A stretch of 64,000 bases of DNA from Chryseomonas sp014190935 (GTDB lineage Bacteria; Pseudomonadota; Gammaproteobacteria; Pseudomonadales; Pseudomonadaceae), in assembly GCF_014190935.1 (NCBI RefSeq), contig NZ_JACHVV010000001.1, positions 868,001-932,000 on the forward strand, read 5' to 3'. The notes below the pieces were generated by a model. The model saw only the letters and a program-made list of their open reading frames with translations. It was not told where the DNA came from and did no database searches. The translations under genes were made by a program, and so were the position numbers. Shown piece by piece: positions 16,091 to 23,959 of the stretch (the stretch's first letter is position 1; each line of letters begins with the position of its first letter).

Positions 16091-17464
16091 ATGACCGAAT
16101 CCCTGGCTTCAAAGCCGGAACCGGCAGTGGCGGAACGGGCAGCGCTACAGACGCGGTCTAGGACCCGCTATCGCTGGGTGGTACTGGCGGTCATCGTGGT
16201 CGTGTACATGCTCGCTGCAGCCGATCGGGCCAATATCGGCATCGCCTTGCCCTATATCCAGAAGGAGTTCGGCGCGACCAATGCCGAGGTGGGTCTGCTG
16301 GTCAGTGCCTTCTTCCTGTTCTACTCGCTCGGTCAGATACCGGCAGGCTTTCTGCTGAGCAAGGTCAGCGTGCGCGTGGTCGCTCCCGCGGCGATTGGCC
16401 TGACGTCGCTCGTGACGCTGCTGATCGGCACCTCCCACAGCATCGGTATGCTCAAGATCTATCGCTCGGCTCTGGGCGTCGCAGAAGCTGCCTTGCCCCT
16501 GTCGATGTTGAGCACCATCAACCGCTGGTTTCCGCCGCGGGAAAAGGGCACGGCTACCGGGGCGTTCCTGTCCGCCGCCAAGATGGGCGCGGTGATCGCA
16601 CCGCCGTTGGGGGCAGCGCTGATTCTGCTAGATGGCTGGCGCACCATGTTCATCGCCTTCGCCCTGCCAGGCGTGCTGCTCGCCTTGCTGTGGTGGTGGC
16701 TCGTCCCCAATGATCCGAGAGCCTGTAGGCAGGTCAGTGATGCCGAAGCCAAGCACATCGAAGACCAGACGACCGCGCACAGCGAGTCGGTCCGTAAGCA
16801 CCGGGACTTCGGCAGGCTCGACCGCGCGCTGCGCTATGAGCGCACCCCACTCCTGGATACGTCCCGCTCCGTGTTCAGGTCCTGGAATATCTGGGGCTGT
16901 GGTCTGGGCTATCTGCTGATGACCGGAGTGGTGAACGTGCTCCTGGCCTGGCTCCCCAAGTACCTGGGTGAGGTAAAGCACTTCGAACTGATGCAGGTCG
17001 GCTTCGTGGCGTCCTTGCCCTTTGTTGGCGGGGTGCTTGGCAATATCGTCGGCGGCTGGCTGTCGGATCGAATCCTGGACCGCCGTCGCAAACCGACCAT
17101 GATGATCAGCGCGGTAGCGACCTGCGTGATGATGGTCGCTCTGGTTTACGCACCCAATGGGCTGCTCGCGGTCAGTCTGTTGCTGTTCGGTACCGGCTTT
17201 CTGCTCAACATCGGCTACTCGTCGTTCTCGGTCTATTCGATGGGACTGACCACCAGATCGACCTATCCGGTGGCGGCATCCGTGGTCAACAGCGCGGGCC
17301 AGGCGGGGGGCGCCATGGCGCCGCTGATCACCGGCTTCCTGCTGGATAGCTATAGCTGGACGGCGGTGTTCATCTTCCTCGGCGTCTGCTCCCTGGCCGC
17401 GCTGGCCTTCGTGCTGACCATTTCCGAACCGGCTACCGCGCCGGTCGAGGCCTCTGCTACCTAG
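16091..17464 (+). CDS. MFS transporter, anion:cation symporter (ACS) type
   Basis: A 457-residue, 12-helix major facilitator. After a 27-residue polar start it has RYRWVVLAVIVVVYMLAAADRANIGIALPYIQ and ATNAEVGLLVSAFFLFYSLGQIPAGFLL, the ACS-family signature seen in transporters of sugar acids and other carboxylates (hexuronate, galactonate, phthalate). The second half has RILDRRRKP in the loop between helices 8 and 9. The ATG at 16091 is 4 bases after CGGAGGA. A LysR gene facing the opposite way follows, then an RraA-type aldolase-like gene and a dehydrogenase, which suggests uptake of a small organic acid for that pair. Confidence 0.9.
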   Translation: MTESLASKPEPAVAERAALQTRSRTRYRWVVLAVIVVVYMLAAADRANIGIALPYIQKEFGATNAEVGLLVSAFFLFYSLGQIPAGFLLSKVSVRVVAPAAIGLTSLVTLLIGTSHSIGMLKIYRSALGVAEAALPLSMLSTINRWFPPREKGTATGAFLSAAKMGAVIAPPLGAALILLDGWRTMFIAFALPGVLLALLWWWLVPNDPRACRQVSDAEAKHIEDQTTAHSESVRKHRDFGRLDRALRYERTPLLDTSRSVFRSWNIWGCGLGYLLMTGVVNVLLAWLPKYLGEVKHFELMQVGFVASLPFVGGVLGNIVGGWLSDRILDRRRKPTMMISAVATCVMMVALVYAPNGLLAVSLLLFGTGFLLNIGYSSFSVYSMGLTTRSTYPVAASVVNSAGQAGGAMAPLITGFLLDSYSWTAVFIFLGVCSLAALAFVLTISEPATAPVEASAT

Positions 17465-17544
17465 GGGCGCAACCTTGGTTCACGATCACGGCCGTCTGTT
17501 GCGCCGCCGTTCTGGTAGCCGCAGGACGGTCTGGCGATAGCGGG

Positions 17545-18444
17545 CTAACGCTGCAACTGTTTCGTGAAGTCGCAGAGTTGCGTCGCCAGCTGGGCGATCT
17601 CGGCGACGAAGGTCGAGGGCCGATCATTGCGGTACATCGCCATGTAGGGAACCGGTGGCAGCTCGGGATCGGTCTCGACGATGACGAGTTTGCCTTCGTC
17701 CACCAGCGGGCGGAAACATTCGCGTGGCAGGTAGGTGACGCCCAGGCCCGCCGAGGCCAGACCAAGCATGGCGGTGAGGCTGTCGGAGGAGAGAATCCTG
17801 GGCAGCTCTATCCCGCGGGCATGCAGCCAGCGATTCACGAACAGGCCCGATCCCGACTTTTTGCCCTGCATCAGCATGGGATACTTGGCCAGCTCGGCCA
17901 GGCTCACCACGCCGGAATTCCGCACCAGTCCCGGCGCGGCCATCCAGGCATTCTCCACGGTCGCGAGGGGTACGCTGGTGACCTCGGGGGCCGTGAAGGT
18001 GTCCGGGATCACGATGAGGTCAACCAGGTCGTCCATCAGCCGCTCGTGCAGGTTGCGACTCATGTCGACCTCGGGCTCCACGGTCAGTCCGGGAAAGTCC
18101 TCGACCAGTCGCGTGACCAGGCGCGGTAGCCAGGTCCAGGCGGTGAGTTCGGTAACGCCGAGTCGCAGGCGGCGCGTGGTGACGTGCTTGCCGTCCTTGA
18201 GCGAGGTGATGCGCTCGTTCAGATCGAGCATCTCGCGCGCGATGACCAGCAGTTCCTCGCCCTCGGCGGTGAAGCGGGCACCCCGCTGCGAGCGATCGAA
18301 CAATTGCAGGCCGGTGGAGGACTCCAGTTCCTGCACCCGTTTCGAGATGGCTGACTGGGTGGTGTTGAGATGCTCGGCGGCCCTTTCGAAGGTACCCAAA
18401 CGTTCGATCCAGTGCAGCGCCAGCAACTGGCGTAGCGTGACCAT
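17545..18444 (-). CDS. LysR-type regulator of the RraA/DUF1932 cluster
   Basis: A 299-residue LysR protein. The winged HTH occupies residues about 1-60 (LRQLLALHWIERLGTFERAAEHLNTTQSAISKRVQELE) and the effector domain follows from about 90 (RRLRLGVTELTAWTWLPRLV). Two ATGs lie six bases apart; the first directly abuts GGAGGA, so the second (18444) has the right spacing and was chosen. The gene is divergent from the RraA-type gene at 18542, and a GTGGCCA/TGGCCAC inverted repeat (18466-18503) lies in the 97-base gap, a possible binding site. By the usual LysR logic it activates the RraA-DUF1932 pair and perhaps the MFS gene. Confidence 0.9.
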   Translation of the reverse strand: MVTLRQLLALHWIERLGTFERAAEHLNTTQSAISKRVQELESSTGLQLFDRSQRGARFTAEGEELLVIAREMLDLNERITSLKDGKHVTTRRLRLGVTELTAWTWLPRLVTRLVEDFPGLTVEPEVDMSRNLHERLMDDLVDLIVIPDTFTAPEVTSVPLATVENAWMAAPGLVRNSGVVSLAELAKYPMLMQGKKSGSGLFVNRWLHARGIELPRILSSDSLTAMLGLASAGLGVTYLPRECFRPLVDEGKLVIVETDPELPPVPYMAMYRNDRPSTFVAEIAQLATQLCDFTKQLQR

Positions 18445-18541
18445 TGGCATTCCTCCAGGGCATGAGTGGCCATACCTTAATATCGCTTTTTCTATTTGGC
18501 CACCGGCCTATCCTCGACGTTATCCAACAAGAGGAGCCCTT

Positions 18542-19162
18542 ATGAACGTCAAAGATTCCAGTCCGACCGCGCTGGTCGAAGCCTTCGCCCGCACCTCTAC
18601 CTCGATCATCAGCGACTGTCTCGACCGGCTTCCAGGCGCTCCGTTGCGGCCCTTCCACCGGATCGAAGGCACCATGGCGGGCCTAGCGCTCACTGTCAAA
18701 GTGCCCGCCGGCGACAATCGGGCGATCCACCAGGCGCTGGAGCTCCTCGTCCCTGGCCAGGTGCTGGTGGTCGATGGCGGCGGCGACCTGAGTCGCGCCC
18801 TGATGGGCGACATCATGGCGGCTATCGCAGAAAAACGCGGTGCCGCGGGAGTCGTTGTCGATGGAGCGATTCGCGACCTGGCGACGATCAGCAAGGGCAG
18901 CTTCCCCATCTTCGCTCGCGGGGGCTATCACCGTGGCCCCTACAAGAACGGCCCGGGGGAGATCAACGTGCCGGTGAGCATCGGCGACATGATCGTGTCA
19001 CCAGGAGACCTCGTCGTGGGTGACCATGACGGTATCGTCGCCTTTCCCCTGGCCCAGGCGGCGGAGCTGCTCGACCGTTGCCTGGCGACCGAGCGCAAGG
19101 AAGCGGAGATGCTCGCGCAGATTGCCGCTGGAACCTACCGGGGCGCCTACGCGGCCCACTGA
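18542..19162 (+). CDS. RraA-family aldolase/decarboxylase-like protein
   Basis: A 206-residue RraA-fold protein. Members include the RNase E inhibitor RraA and class II pyruvate aldolases acting on 4-hydroxy-4-methyl-2-oxoglutarate and 4-carboxy-4-hydroxy-2-oxoadipate. The catalytic pieces of the aldolase branch are present: GDIMAAIAEKRGAAGVVVDGAIRD (metal- and pyruvate-binding loop with the DGxxRD motif), VSIGDMIVSPGDLVVGDHDGIVAFP. True RraA lacks part of this set, so an enzymatic role is likely. The ATG follows AGAGGAG. The DUF1932 dehydrogenase starts 15 bases after its stop, and the MFS and LysR genes flank the pair, which argues for breakdown of a branched hydroxy-oxo acid. Confidence 0.82.
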   Translation: MNVKDSSPTALVEAFARTSTSIISDCLDRLPGAPLRPFHRIEGTMAGLALTVKVPAGDNRAIHQALELLVPGQVLVVDGGGDLSRALMGDIMAAIAEKRGAAGVVVDGAIRDLATISKGSFPIFARGGYHRGPYKNGPGEINVPVSIGDMIVSPGDLVVGDHDGIVAFPLAQAAELLDRCLATERKEAEMLAQIAAGTYRGAYAAH

Positions 19163-19177
19163 TTACGGAACACGCAA

Positions 19178-20047
19178 ATGAAGCTAGCAATTATCGGCGC
19201 AGGCGAAGTGGGCCTTACCTATGCGCATCCCTGGGTGGCGGCGGGCCACGAGATTCTCCTGTGCGACCTCAAGCCTTCACCCAAAGCCCAGGCCTTCGCG
19301 AAAGAGCATGACGTGGCACTCGTCACCTCGATGGAGGATGGGGTAGTCGATTGCGACGTCGTCGTCTCCTGCGTATTCGGCACCGTCTCGCTGCCAGTCG
19401 CCGAGCAGGCGCTCGCCCTTATGCGGGCGGGTGCGCTGTTCATCGACATGACCACCGCGGATCCGGAGCAGATCAGACGAGCCGCGGCCATCGCGGCCGA
19501 GCGCTCCATTCCCTATGTGGACGTGGCCATCCTGGGGGCCATCGCCTTGACGCACGCGAAAACCAATCTGCTGGGCGCCGGCATCGGCCTGGAGCGCGCG
19601 GTCGTCCTCTTTGCCGAAGCCGGCGCACCGCTCAAGCCCGTCGAGGGCGGCGCCGCGGGCGATGCAGCCGCCCTGAAGATCCTGCGCAGCGTGTTCACCA
19701 AGGGACTGGAAGCCCTGACCATCGAGTGCTTCATGGCGGCCGAAAAACAGGGCGTCACGGAAAAGCTCCACGATGCCCTGAGCGATATCGACCAGGCCTC
19801 GCTCAGAGACTTTCTCGGCGCCCTCATCAGGACGCATGTCGTCCATGCCCCACGCCGTCTCAAGGAAGTGGAAGAGGCCGAACGCCAACTGCGGGCCGCC
19901 GAGCTGCCGGTGGCGGTGCTACCCGGGGTGAGGGAGGTATTCGCTCGGACATCCGCGCAGCTGGCACGCGAGCCTGTCGACACGGCATCGCCGACCCTGG
20001 ACCAGGCTTTCGATTGGTTGTTCAAGGCGAATGGCGTGGTGAGGTAG
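19178..20047 (+). CDS. NAD(P)-dependent oxidoreductase, 6PGDH fold with DUF1932 C-terminus
   Basis: A 289-residue beta-hydroxyacid-dehydrogenase-like protein. The Rossmann motif MKLAIIGAGEVGLTYAHPWVAAGHEI starts the protein (GxGxxG). The FIDMTTADPEQIRRAA segment corresponds to the substrate loop, and the C-terminal helical domain is the DUF1932 type (GDAAALKILRSVFTKGLEALTIE), which carries the lysine equivalent to the catalytic Lys of 3-hydroxyisobutyrate dehydrogenase. It probably oxidises or reduces a beta-hydroxy or branched hydroxy acid. It is 15 bases downstream of the RraA-like gene and surely co-transcribed. Its stop lies 66 bases from the stop of the converging LysR gene. Confidence 0.85.
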   Translation: MKLAIIGAGEVGLTYAHPWVAAGHEILLCDLKPSPKAQAFAKEHDVALVTSMEDGVVDCDVVVSCVFGTVSLPVAEQALALMRAGALFIDMTTADPEQIRRAAAIAAERSIPYVDVAILGAIALTHAKTNLLGAGIGLERAVVLFAEAGAPLKPVEGGAAGDAAALKILRSVFTKGLEALTIECFMAAEKQGVTEKLHDALSDIDQASLRDFLGALIRTHVVHAPRRLKEVEEAERQLRAAELPVAVLPGVREVFARTSAQLAREPVDTASPTLDQAFDWLFKANGVVR

Positions 20048-20113
20048 CGGGGCAGCGTCGAGCGAAACTCATCGCTCGGCGGTCTTGCCGATCTGAGCGA
20101 GCCTTCTTCTGGG

Positions 20114-21019
20114 TCAACGAACGCCCAACTCGTCCAGCAGCCATTTCTTGAACACTTCCGCCGCTTCATTGCGGGTCCGGCTTTTCGGATAGGCGAGATA
20201 GTGGCCGACGTACTGGATGTCGTGAGTCAGGCTGCGCAAGGGGGCTATCAGACGACCCTCCTGCAATTCCCGTTCGGCCAGCAGCGTGGATTCCAGGACC
20301 ACGCCCATGCCATTGACCGCGGCGGCAATCGCCATGGCGCTACGGTCGAAGCGCAGAGAATAGTGGTGAACGGGCAGCAGGTGGTTGGCCTCGAACCAGC
20401 CCTTCCATTGCAGCATCTGCACATCGCATTGGATCAGGGTGTGCTGGTGCAGGTCCTGCGGCGCCTTGATGGCTTCGGCCAGTGCGGGGCAGCACAGAGG
20501 TGTGAGGTGTTCGACGGCCAGCGGCACATGTTCGCAAAAATCCTGCCGCGGTTCGCCGTAGACGATGTCGAGGTCAAAATCGTCATTCTCGAATCGTGCA
20601 TAGTCGGTACTCGCCGAAAAGCGCAGATCGATGTGGGGATACTTCTTCACAAAGTCCGGCAGCCTGGGCAATAGCCACTGGGTCGCGAAGCTGGGCGCGG
20701 TGTGCAGGCGCAGCGGCGGCGGTTCATCCGCCTGAATGAGCGAAAGTCCGCGGTACATCTCGCCCAGTCCGCGCTGAACGTGTTCGAGCAAGAGGCGGCC
20801 CTTGTTGGTGAGGCGGACTTCGCGCGTACTGCGTTCGAACAGCGTGAAGTCGATGCTTTCCTCGAGTTTGCGAATGGAGTGACTGACCGCGCTGGAGGTG
20901 ATGCCCAGCTCCTGTGAGGCCATGGCAAAGGATTCGGTTCTGCCAGCGGCCTCGAAGACCCTGAGGGTCGTCAACGGCACACGTCTAAGCAGGCTTATGC
21001 GTGAACTGAATTCATCCAC
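20114..21019 (-). CDS. LysR-type regulator (GcvA-like) of the transketolase cluster
   Basis: A 301-residue LysR protein of the GcvA-like subgroup. HTH near residues 10-68 (PLTTLRVFEAAGRTESFAMASQELGITSSAVSHSIRKLEE) and the GcvA-type effector domain (LRLHTAPSFATQWLLPRL, DLDIVYGEP). No in-frame ATG precedes the HTH; GTG at 21019, 11 bases after AGGAG, is the best start and gives VDEFSSRISLLRRVPLTTL. A longer open frame into the neighbouring gene is antisense to the transketolase and rejected. The gene is divergent from the transketolase N-subunit gene (127-base gap), so it most likely activates the four-gene cluster. Confidence 0.88.
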   Translation of the reverse strand: MDEFSSRISLLRRVPLTTLRVFEAAGRTESFAMASQELGITSSAVSHSIRKLEESIDFTLFERSTREVRLTNKGRLLLEHVQRGLGEMYRGLSLIQADEPPPLRLHTAPSFATQWLLPRLPDFVKKYPHIDLRFSASTDYARFENDDFDLDIVYGEPRQDFCEHVPLAVEHLTPLCCPALAEAIKAPQDLHQHTLIQCDVQMLQWKGWFEANHLLPVHHYSLRFDRSAMAIAAAVNGMGVVLESTLLAERELQEGRLIAPLRSLTHDIQYVGHYLAYPKSRTRNEAAEVFKKWLLDELGVR

Positions 21020-21145
21020 TGCTGTTAAAAACTCCTTTGCCGGTCTTGTTTTCCCGATGGTAGCTTGATTTTCAGGCCGCTCACCTTGTTTAGGATGAAT
21101 TCTAAGCACCTGTCGTAAGCGGATCTGCACATCGAGGAATTCATA

Positions 21146-22018
21146 ATGACAATAAGATCTGAGGCCACCGCTCCGGCAGTGGAACCGCTCGAGCGTCTGG
21201 CCTATCACGCCTGGCGTATCCGCCGTTTTGCCCTGCGTATGGGTGAAGTTCAGGGCCAGGGTTATGTGGGCCAGGCCCTCGGTTGGGCCGACGTCCTGGC
21301 CGTTGCCTATTGCCACGCCATGAATCTCGACCCCAGCGATCCTGAGTGGGAGGGTCGGGATCGGTTTCTGCTCTCCCATGGCCATTATGCGATAGCGCTC
21401 TATGCCGCCTTGCTGGAGGCGCAGGTGATTCCCGAGAGTGAGCTGGAGAGCTACGGCGCGGATGACAGTCGGCTGCCGATGTCGGGAATGGCTACCTACA
21501 CACCAGGCATGGAAATCTCTGGTGGATCGCTTGGCCAAGGGCTGGCGATTGGAGTTGGCATGGCGCTGGGACTGCGGCTGAAGAACAACCCGGCGTGGGT
21601 CTTCAACTCCATGTCCGATGGCGAACTCGACGAAGGGGCGACCTGGGAGGCCGCGATGTCGGCTGCTCACCATGGTTTGAGCAACCTCATTGTCCTGGTG
21701 GACTTGAACAGACAGCAGGCCGATGGTGATTCCAACGACATCCTGGGATTCGAACCGCTGGTGGACAAATGGCAGGCGTTCGGCTGGCACGTCCAGCGCG
21801 TGGACGGCAATGATCTGACCGCCGTGCTCGCGGCGTTCGATAGCGCCATGGCGCTGACCGAGCTCAAGCCCCGGGTCATCCTGTTCGACACTCTGATGGG
21901 CAAGGGCGTGGACTTTCTCGAAGCCCGGGAAAAGAACCACTTCATCCGCGTCGAGCCCCATGAGTGGCAGCAGGCGCTCGAGGTGCTCGATCGCCACTAC
22001 CACCAGGGAGCGCAGTGA
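21146..22018 (+). CDS. Split transketolase, N-terminal (TPP pyrophosphate-binding) subunit
   Basis: A 290-residue protein equal to the first half of transketolase. It has FLLSHGHYAIALYAALLE, the MSGMATYTPGMEISGGSLGQGLAIGVGMA segment, and the TPP motif SDGELDEGATWEA (Asp-Gly-Glu) with the later NRQQADG. It binds thiamine pyrophosphate with the C-terminal subunit encoded one base downstream. Split transketolases occur in archaea and in dedicated catabolic routes, where the acceptor and donor are not those of the pentose phosphate pathway. The ATG follows GAGGAA. Neighbours (3-hydroxyisobutyrate-type dehydrogenase, MHS symporter, LysR) point to use of an imported acid or sugar. The exact substrate is open. 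Confidence 0.92.
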   Translation: MTIRSEATAPAVEPLERLAYHAWRIRRFALRMGEVQGQGYVGQALGWADVLAVAYCHAMNLDPSDPEWEGRDRFLLSHGHYAIALYAALLEAQVIPESELESYGADDSRLPMSGMATYTPGMEISGGSLGQGLAIGVGMALGLRLKNNPAWVFNSMSDGELDEGATWEAAMSAAHHGLSNLIVLVDLNRQQADGDSNDILGFEPLVDKWQAFGWHVQRVDGNDLTAVLAAFDSAMALTELKPRVILFDTLMGKGVDFLEAREKNHFIRVEPHEWQQALEVLDRHYHQGAQ

Positions 22019-22019
22019 C

Positions 22020-23021
22020 ATGGGTGTCGATACTCTCAAAAAGCCACGCCTCACCACCTCGGCGATGATCGCCTCTATCGCCAGCGAGGGACAACGTACT
22101 GAATCGGCGCCCTTCGGACAGGCGCTCATCGCGGCAGCCGCGCGGGATGAGCGCATCGTCGGCATGACGGCGGATCTTTCCAAGTATACCGACCTACACC
22201 TTTTTGCCAGGGAGTTTCCCAAGCGTTACCTGCAGATGGGCATGGCGGAGCAGCTCCTGATGGCCGCTGCCGGGGGGCTGGCGAAGGAAGGCCTGGTGCC
22301 GTTCGCCACGACCTATGCGGTGTTCGCCACCCGCCGGGCGTATGACTTCATCCATCAGGTCATCGCCGAGGAACATCTGAACGTCAAGATCTGCGCGGCC
22401 CTGCCAGGGCTCACCACAGGGTATGGTCCGAGCCACCAGGCCACCGACGACCTTGCGCTGATGCGCGCGATACCTGGTCTGACCGTGGTCGATCCCTGCG
22501 ATGCGCTGGATACCACCCAGGCGGTCGCGGCCATCGCCGCTCACCAGGGGCCGGTCTACATGCGCCTGCTGCGGGGCAAGGTGCCGATGGTCCTGGATCA
22601 GTACGACTACCAGTTCGAGCTGGGCAAGGCCAAGTTGCTGCGTGACGGACGCGATGTGCTGATCGTGTCCAGCGGCATCATGACCATGCGGGCGCTGGAA
22701 GTCGCTGAAGCCATGGCGGATGGCACTGCCGACGTAGCGGTGTTGCATGTACCCACCATCAAGCCGCTGGACGAGGCCACCCTCATCGAGCAATGCCGCC
22801 GTAGCGGACGGCTGGTCATAGTGGCGGAGAATCACAGCACCGTAGGTGGCTTGAGTGAGGCGGTCGCGCTGACCTTGTTGCGCGCTCGCGTGCACCCGGA
22901 ATTTCGGCAGATCGCCTTGCCGGATCAGTTTCTCGACGCCGGCGCCTTGCCCACGTTGCACGATCGCTACGGCATTTCCACGACCGCCATGGTCGCCCGC
23001 ATTCAAAGCTGGTTGGGTTAG
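22020..23021 (+). CDS. Split transketolase, C-terminal subunit
   Basis: A 333-residue protein equal to the pyrimidine-binding and C-terminal domains of transketolase. Residues about 30-190 are the Transket_pyr domain with the TPP-activating glutamate in GMAEQLLM and FATTYAVFATRRAYDFIHQ; the C-terminal Transketolase_C domain follows (DVLIVSSGIMTMRALEVAEAM, RLVIVAENHSTVGGLSEAV). It forms the heteromeric enzyme with the preceding product. The ATG at 22020 overlaps the region one base past the upstream stop (TGACATG), so translation is probably coupled. The dehydrogenase gene starts 8 bases after its stop. Confidence 0.92.
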   Translation: MGVDTLKKPRLTTSAMIASIASEGQRTESAPFGQALIAAAARDERIVGMTADLSKYTDLHLFAREFPKRYLQMGMAEQLLMAAAGGLAKEGLVPFATTYAVFATRRAYDFIHQVIAEEHLNVKICAALPGLTTGYGPSHQATDDLALMRAIPGLTVVDPCDALDTTQAVAAIAAHQGPVYMRLLRGKVPMVLDQYDYQFELGKAKLLRDGRDVLIVSSGIMTMRALEVAEAMADGTADVAVLHVPTIKPLDEATLIEQCRRSGRLVIVAENHSTVGGLSEAVALTLLRARVHPEFRQIALPDQFLDAGALPTLHDRYGISTTAMVARIQSWLG

Positions 23022-23029
23022 GAGGCAGC

Positions 23030-23875
23030 ATGAACGTAGCTTTCGTAGGACTGGGCGCTATCGGCTTGCCCATGGCGGTACAGATTCAGCGCGCCGGGCA
23101 CCGGGTGATCGGCATCGAGCTGTCGGAGGCGTCCCGGGAACGGGCCGCAGCGGAAGGGCTGGAAGCGGTCGCCGAGTGGCAGGCGCTGATCGATGCCGAC
23201 GTCGTGGTGGTGATGGTTGCGACGCCGGCGCAGTTGGCGTCTTTGGTCAGCCAGTGCAGTGGGCTGCGTGCCGGCCAGCACTGGATCGTCATGAGCACCG
23301 TGGGACCGGCGTGCGCTCGTGAGCAGGAGAGTCGTCTTCAGGCGCAAGGTGTCCAGGTCGTGGACGCACCGGTCACCGGCGGGGTGGCCCGCGCCCTTAC
23401 CGGAAGCTTGCTGATCTTCGCCTCGGGTGCATCTGAAGCCGTAGCCCGTTGCGAGCCGGTCTTGCAGGCAATGGGCGAGGTCAAGAATGCTGGCGTCCAG
23501 GTCGGCGATGGCCAGGCCATCAAGGTGGTCAACCAGCACCTGTGCTCCGTGCACCTGGTGGCAGCTGCCGAGGCGCTGAGCCTGGCACGCGCCCTTGGGC
23601 TGCCGCCGAAGCAGGTGCTGGAGTTGGTCGAAAAGGGCGCGGGCGGCTCCTGGATGCTCAGCGATCGGGGCCCGCGCATGCTGGAGGGCACGGACGCCCG
23701 TGTGACCAGCATGGTGGACATCTTCGTGAAAGACAGTGGTCTGGTCGCCGAAGCCGCCCTGGCCTGTCGGGCCGCGGTACCGCTGCTCGACACGGCCCAT
23801 GCCCGTTTCCAGGCAGCAGCCGCAGCGGGACTTGGTCAGCGAGATGACAGTCGCGTCATCGAGACCTGGTGCTAG
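23030..23875 (+). CDS. NAD(P)-dependent 3-hydroxyisobutyrate/tartronate-semialdehyde-type dehydrogenase
   Basis: A 281-residue beta-hydroxyacid dehydrogenase. It has MNVAFVGLGAIGLPMAVQIQRAGHRV (Rossmann GxGxxG), the substrate signature VVDAPVTGGVARALTGSL (DAPVSGG-like), and the catalytic lysine in GQAIKVVNQHL. Relatives include GarR, HIBADH, LtnD and sulfolactaldehyde reductase YihU, which act on C3-C4 hydroxy acids or aldehydes. Ribosome site TAGGAGG is 6 bases from the ATG. Third gene of the transketolase cluster; a C3-C4 product or substrate of the transketolase reaction is a logical partner. Exact chemistry is inference. Confidence 0.85.
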   Translation: MNVAFVGLGAIGLPMAVQIQRAGHRVIGIELSEASRERAAAEGLEAVAEWQALIDADVVVVMVATPAQLASLVSQCSGLRAGQHWIVMSTVGPACAREQESRLQAQGVQVVDAPVTGGVARALTGSLLIFASGASEAVARCEPVLQAMGEVKNAGVQVGDGQAIKVVNQHLCSVHLVAAAEALSLARALGLPPKQVLELVEKGAGGSWMLSDRGPRMLEGTDARVTSMVDIFVKDSGLVAEAALACRAAVPLLDTAHARFQAAAAAGLGQRDDSRVIETWC

Positions 23876-23910
23876 CGCCGACAATTCATAGTTTCTCGGC
23901 TTCACCACCA

Positions 23911-23928
23911 GAGGCAGACACCTGCCTC
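23911..23928 (+). promoter_or_regulatory. Small hairpin in front of a CA motif
   Basis: GAGGCAG and CTGCCTC form a perfect 7-bp stem with a 4-base loop, ending 3 bases before the A-rich motif at 23932. A hairpin beside an A-rich single strand is the kind of context that favours Hfq binding; it may also be a weak attenuator between the dehydrogenase and the transporter. Confidence 0.4.
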
Positions 23929-23931
23929 ATT

Positions 23932-23943
23932 ACAACAACAATA
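23932..23943 (+). promoter_or_regulatory. Hfq/Crc CA motif upstream of the MHS symporter
   Basis: ACAACAACAATA holds an exact AANAANAA at 23934-23941, 18 bases upstream of the ATG at 23960. Confidence 0.55.
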
Positions 23944-23959
23944 GGTAGCGGAGTTATCC

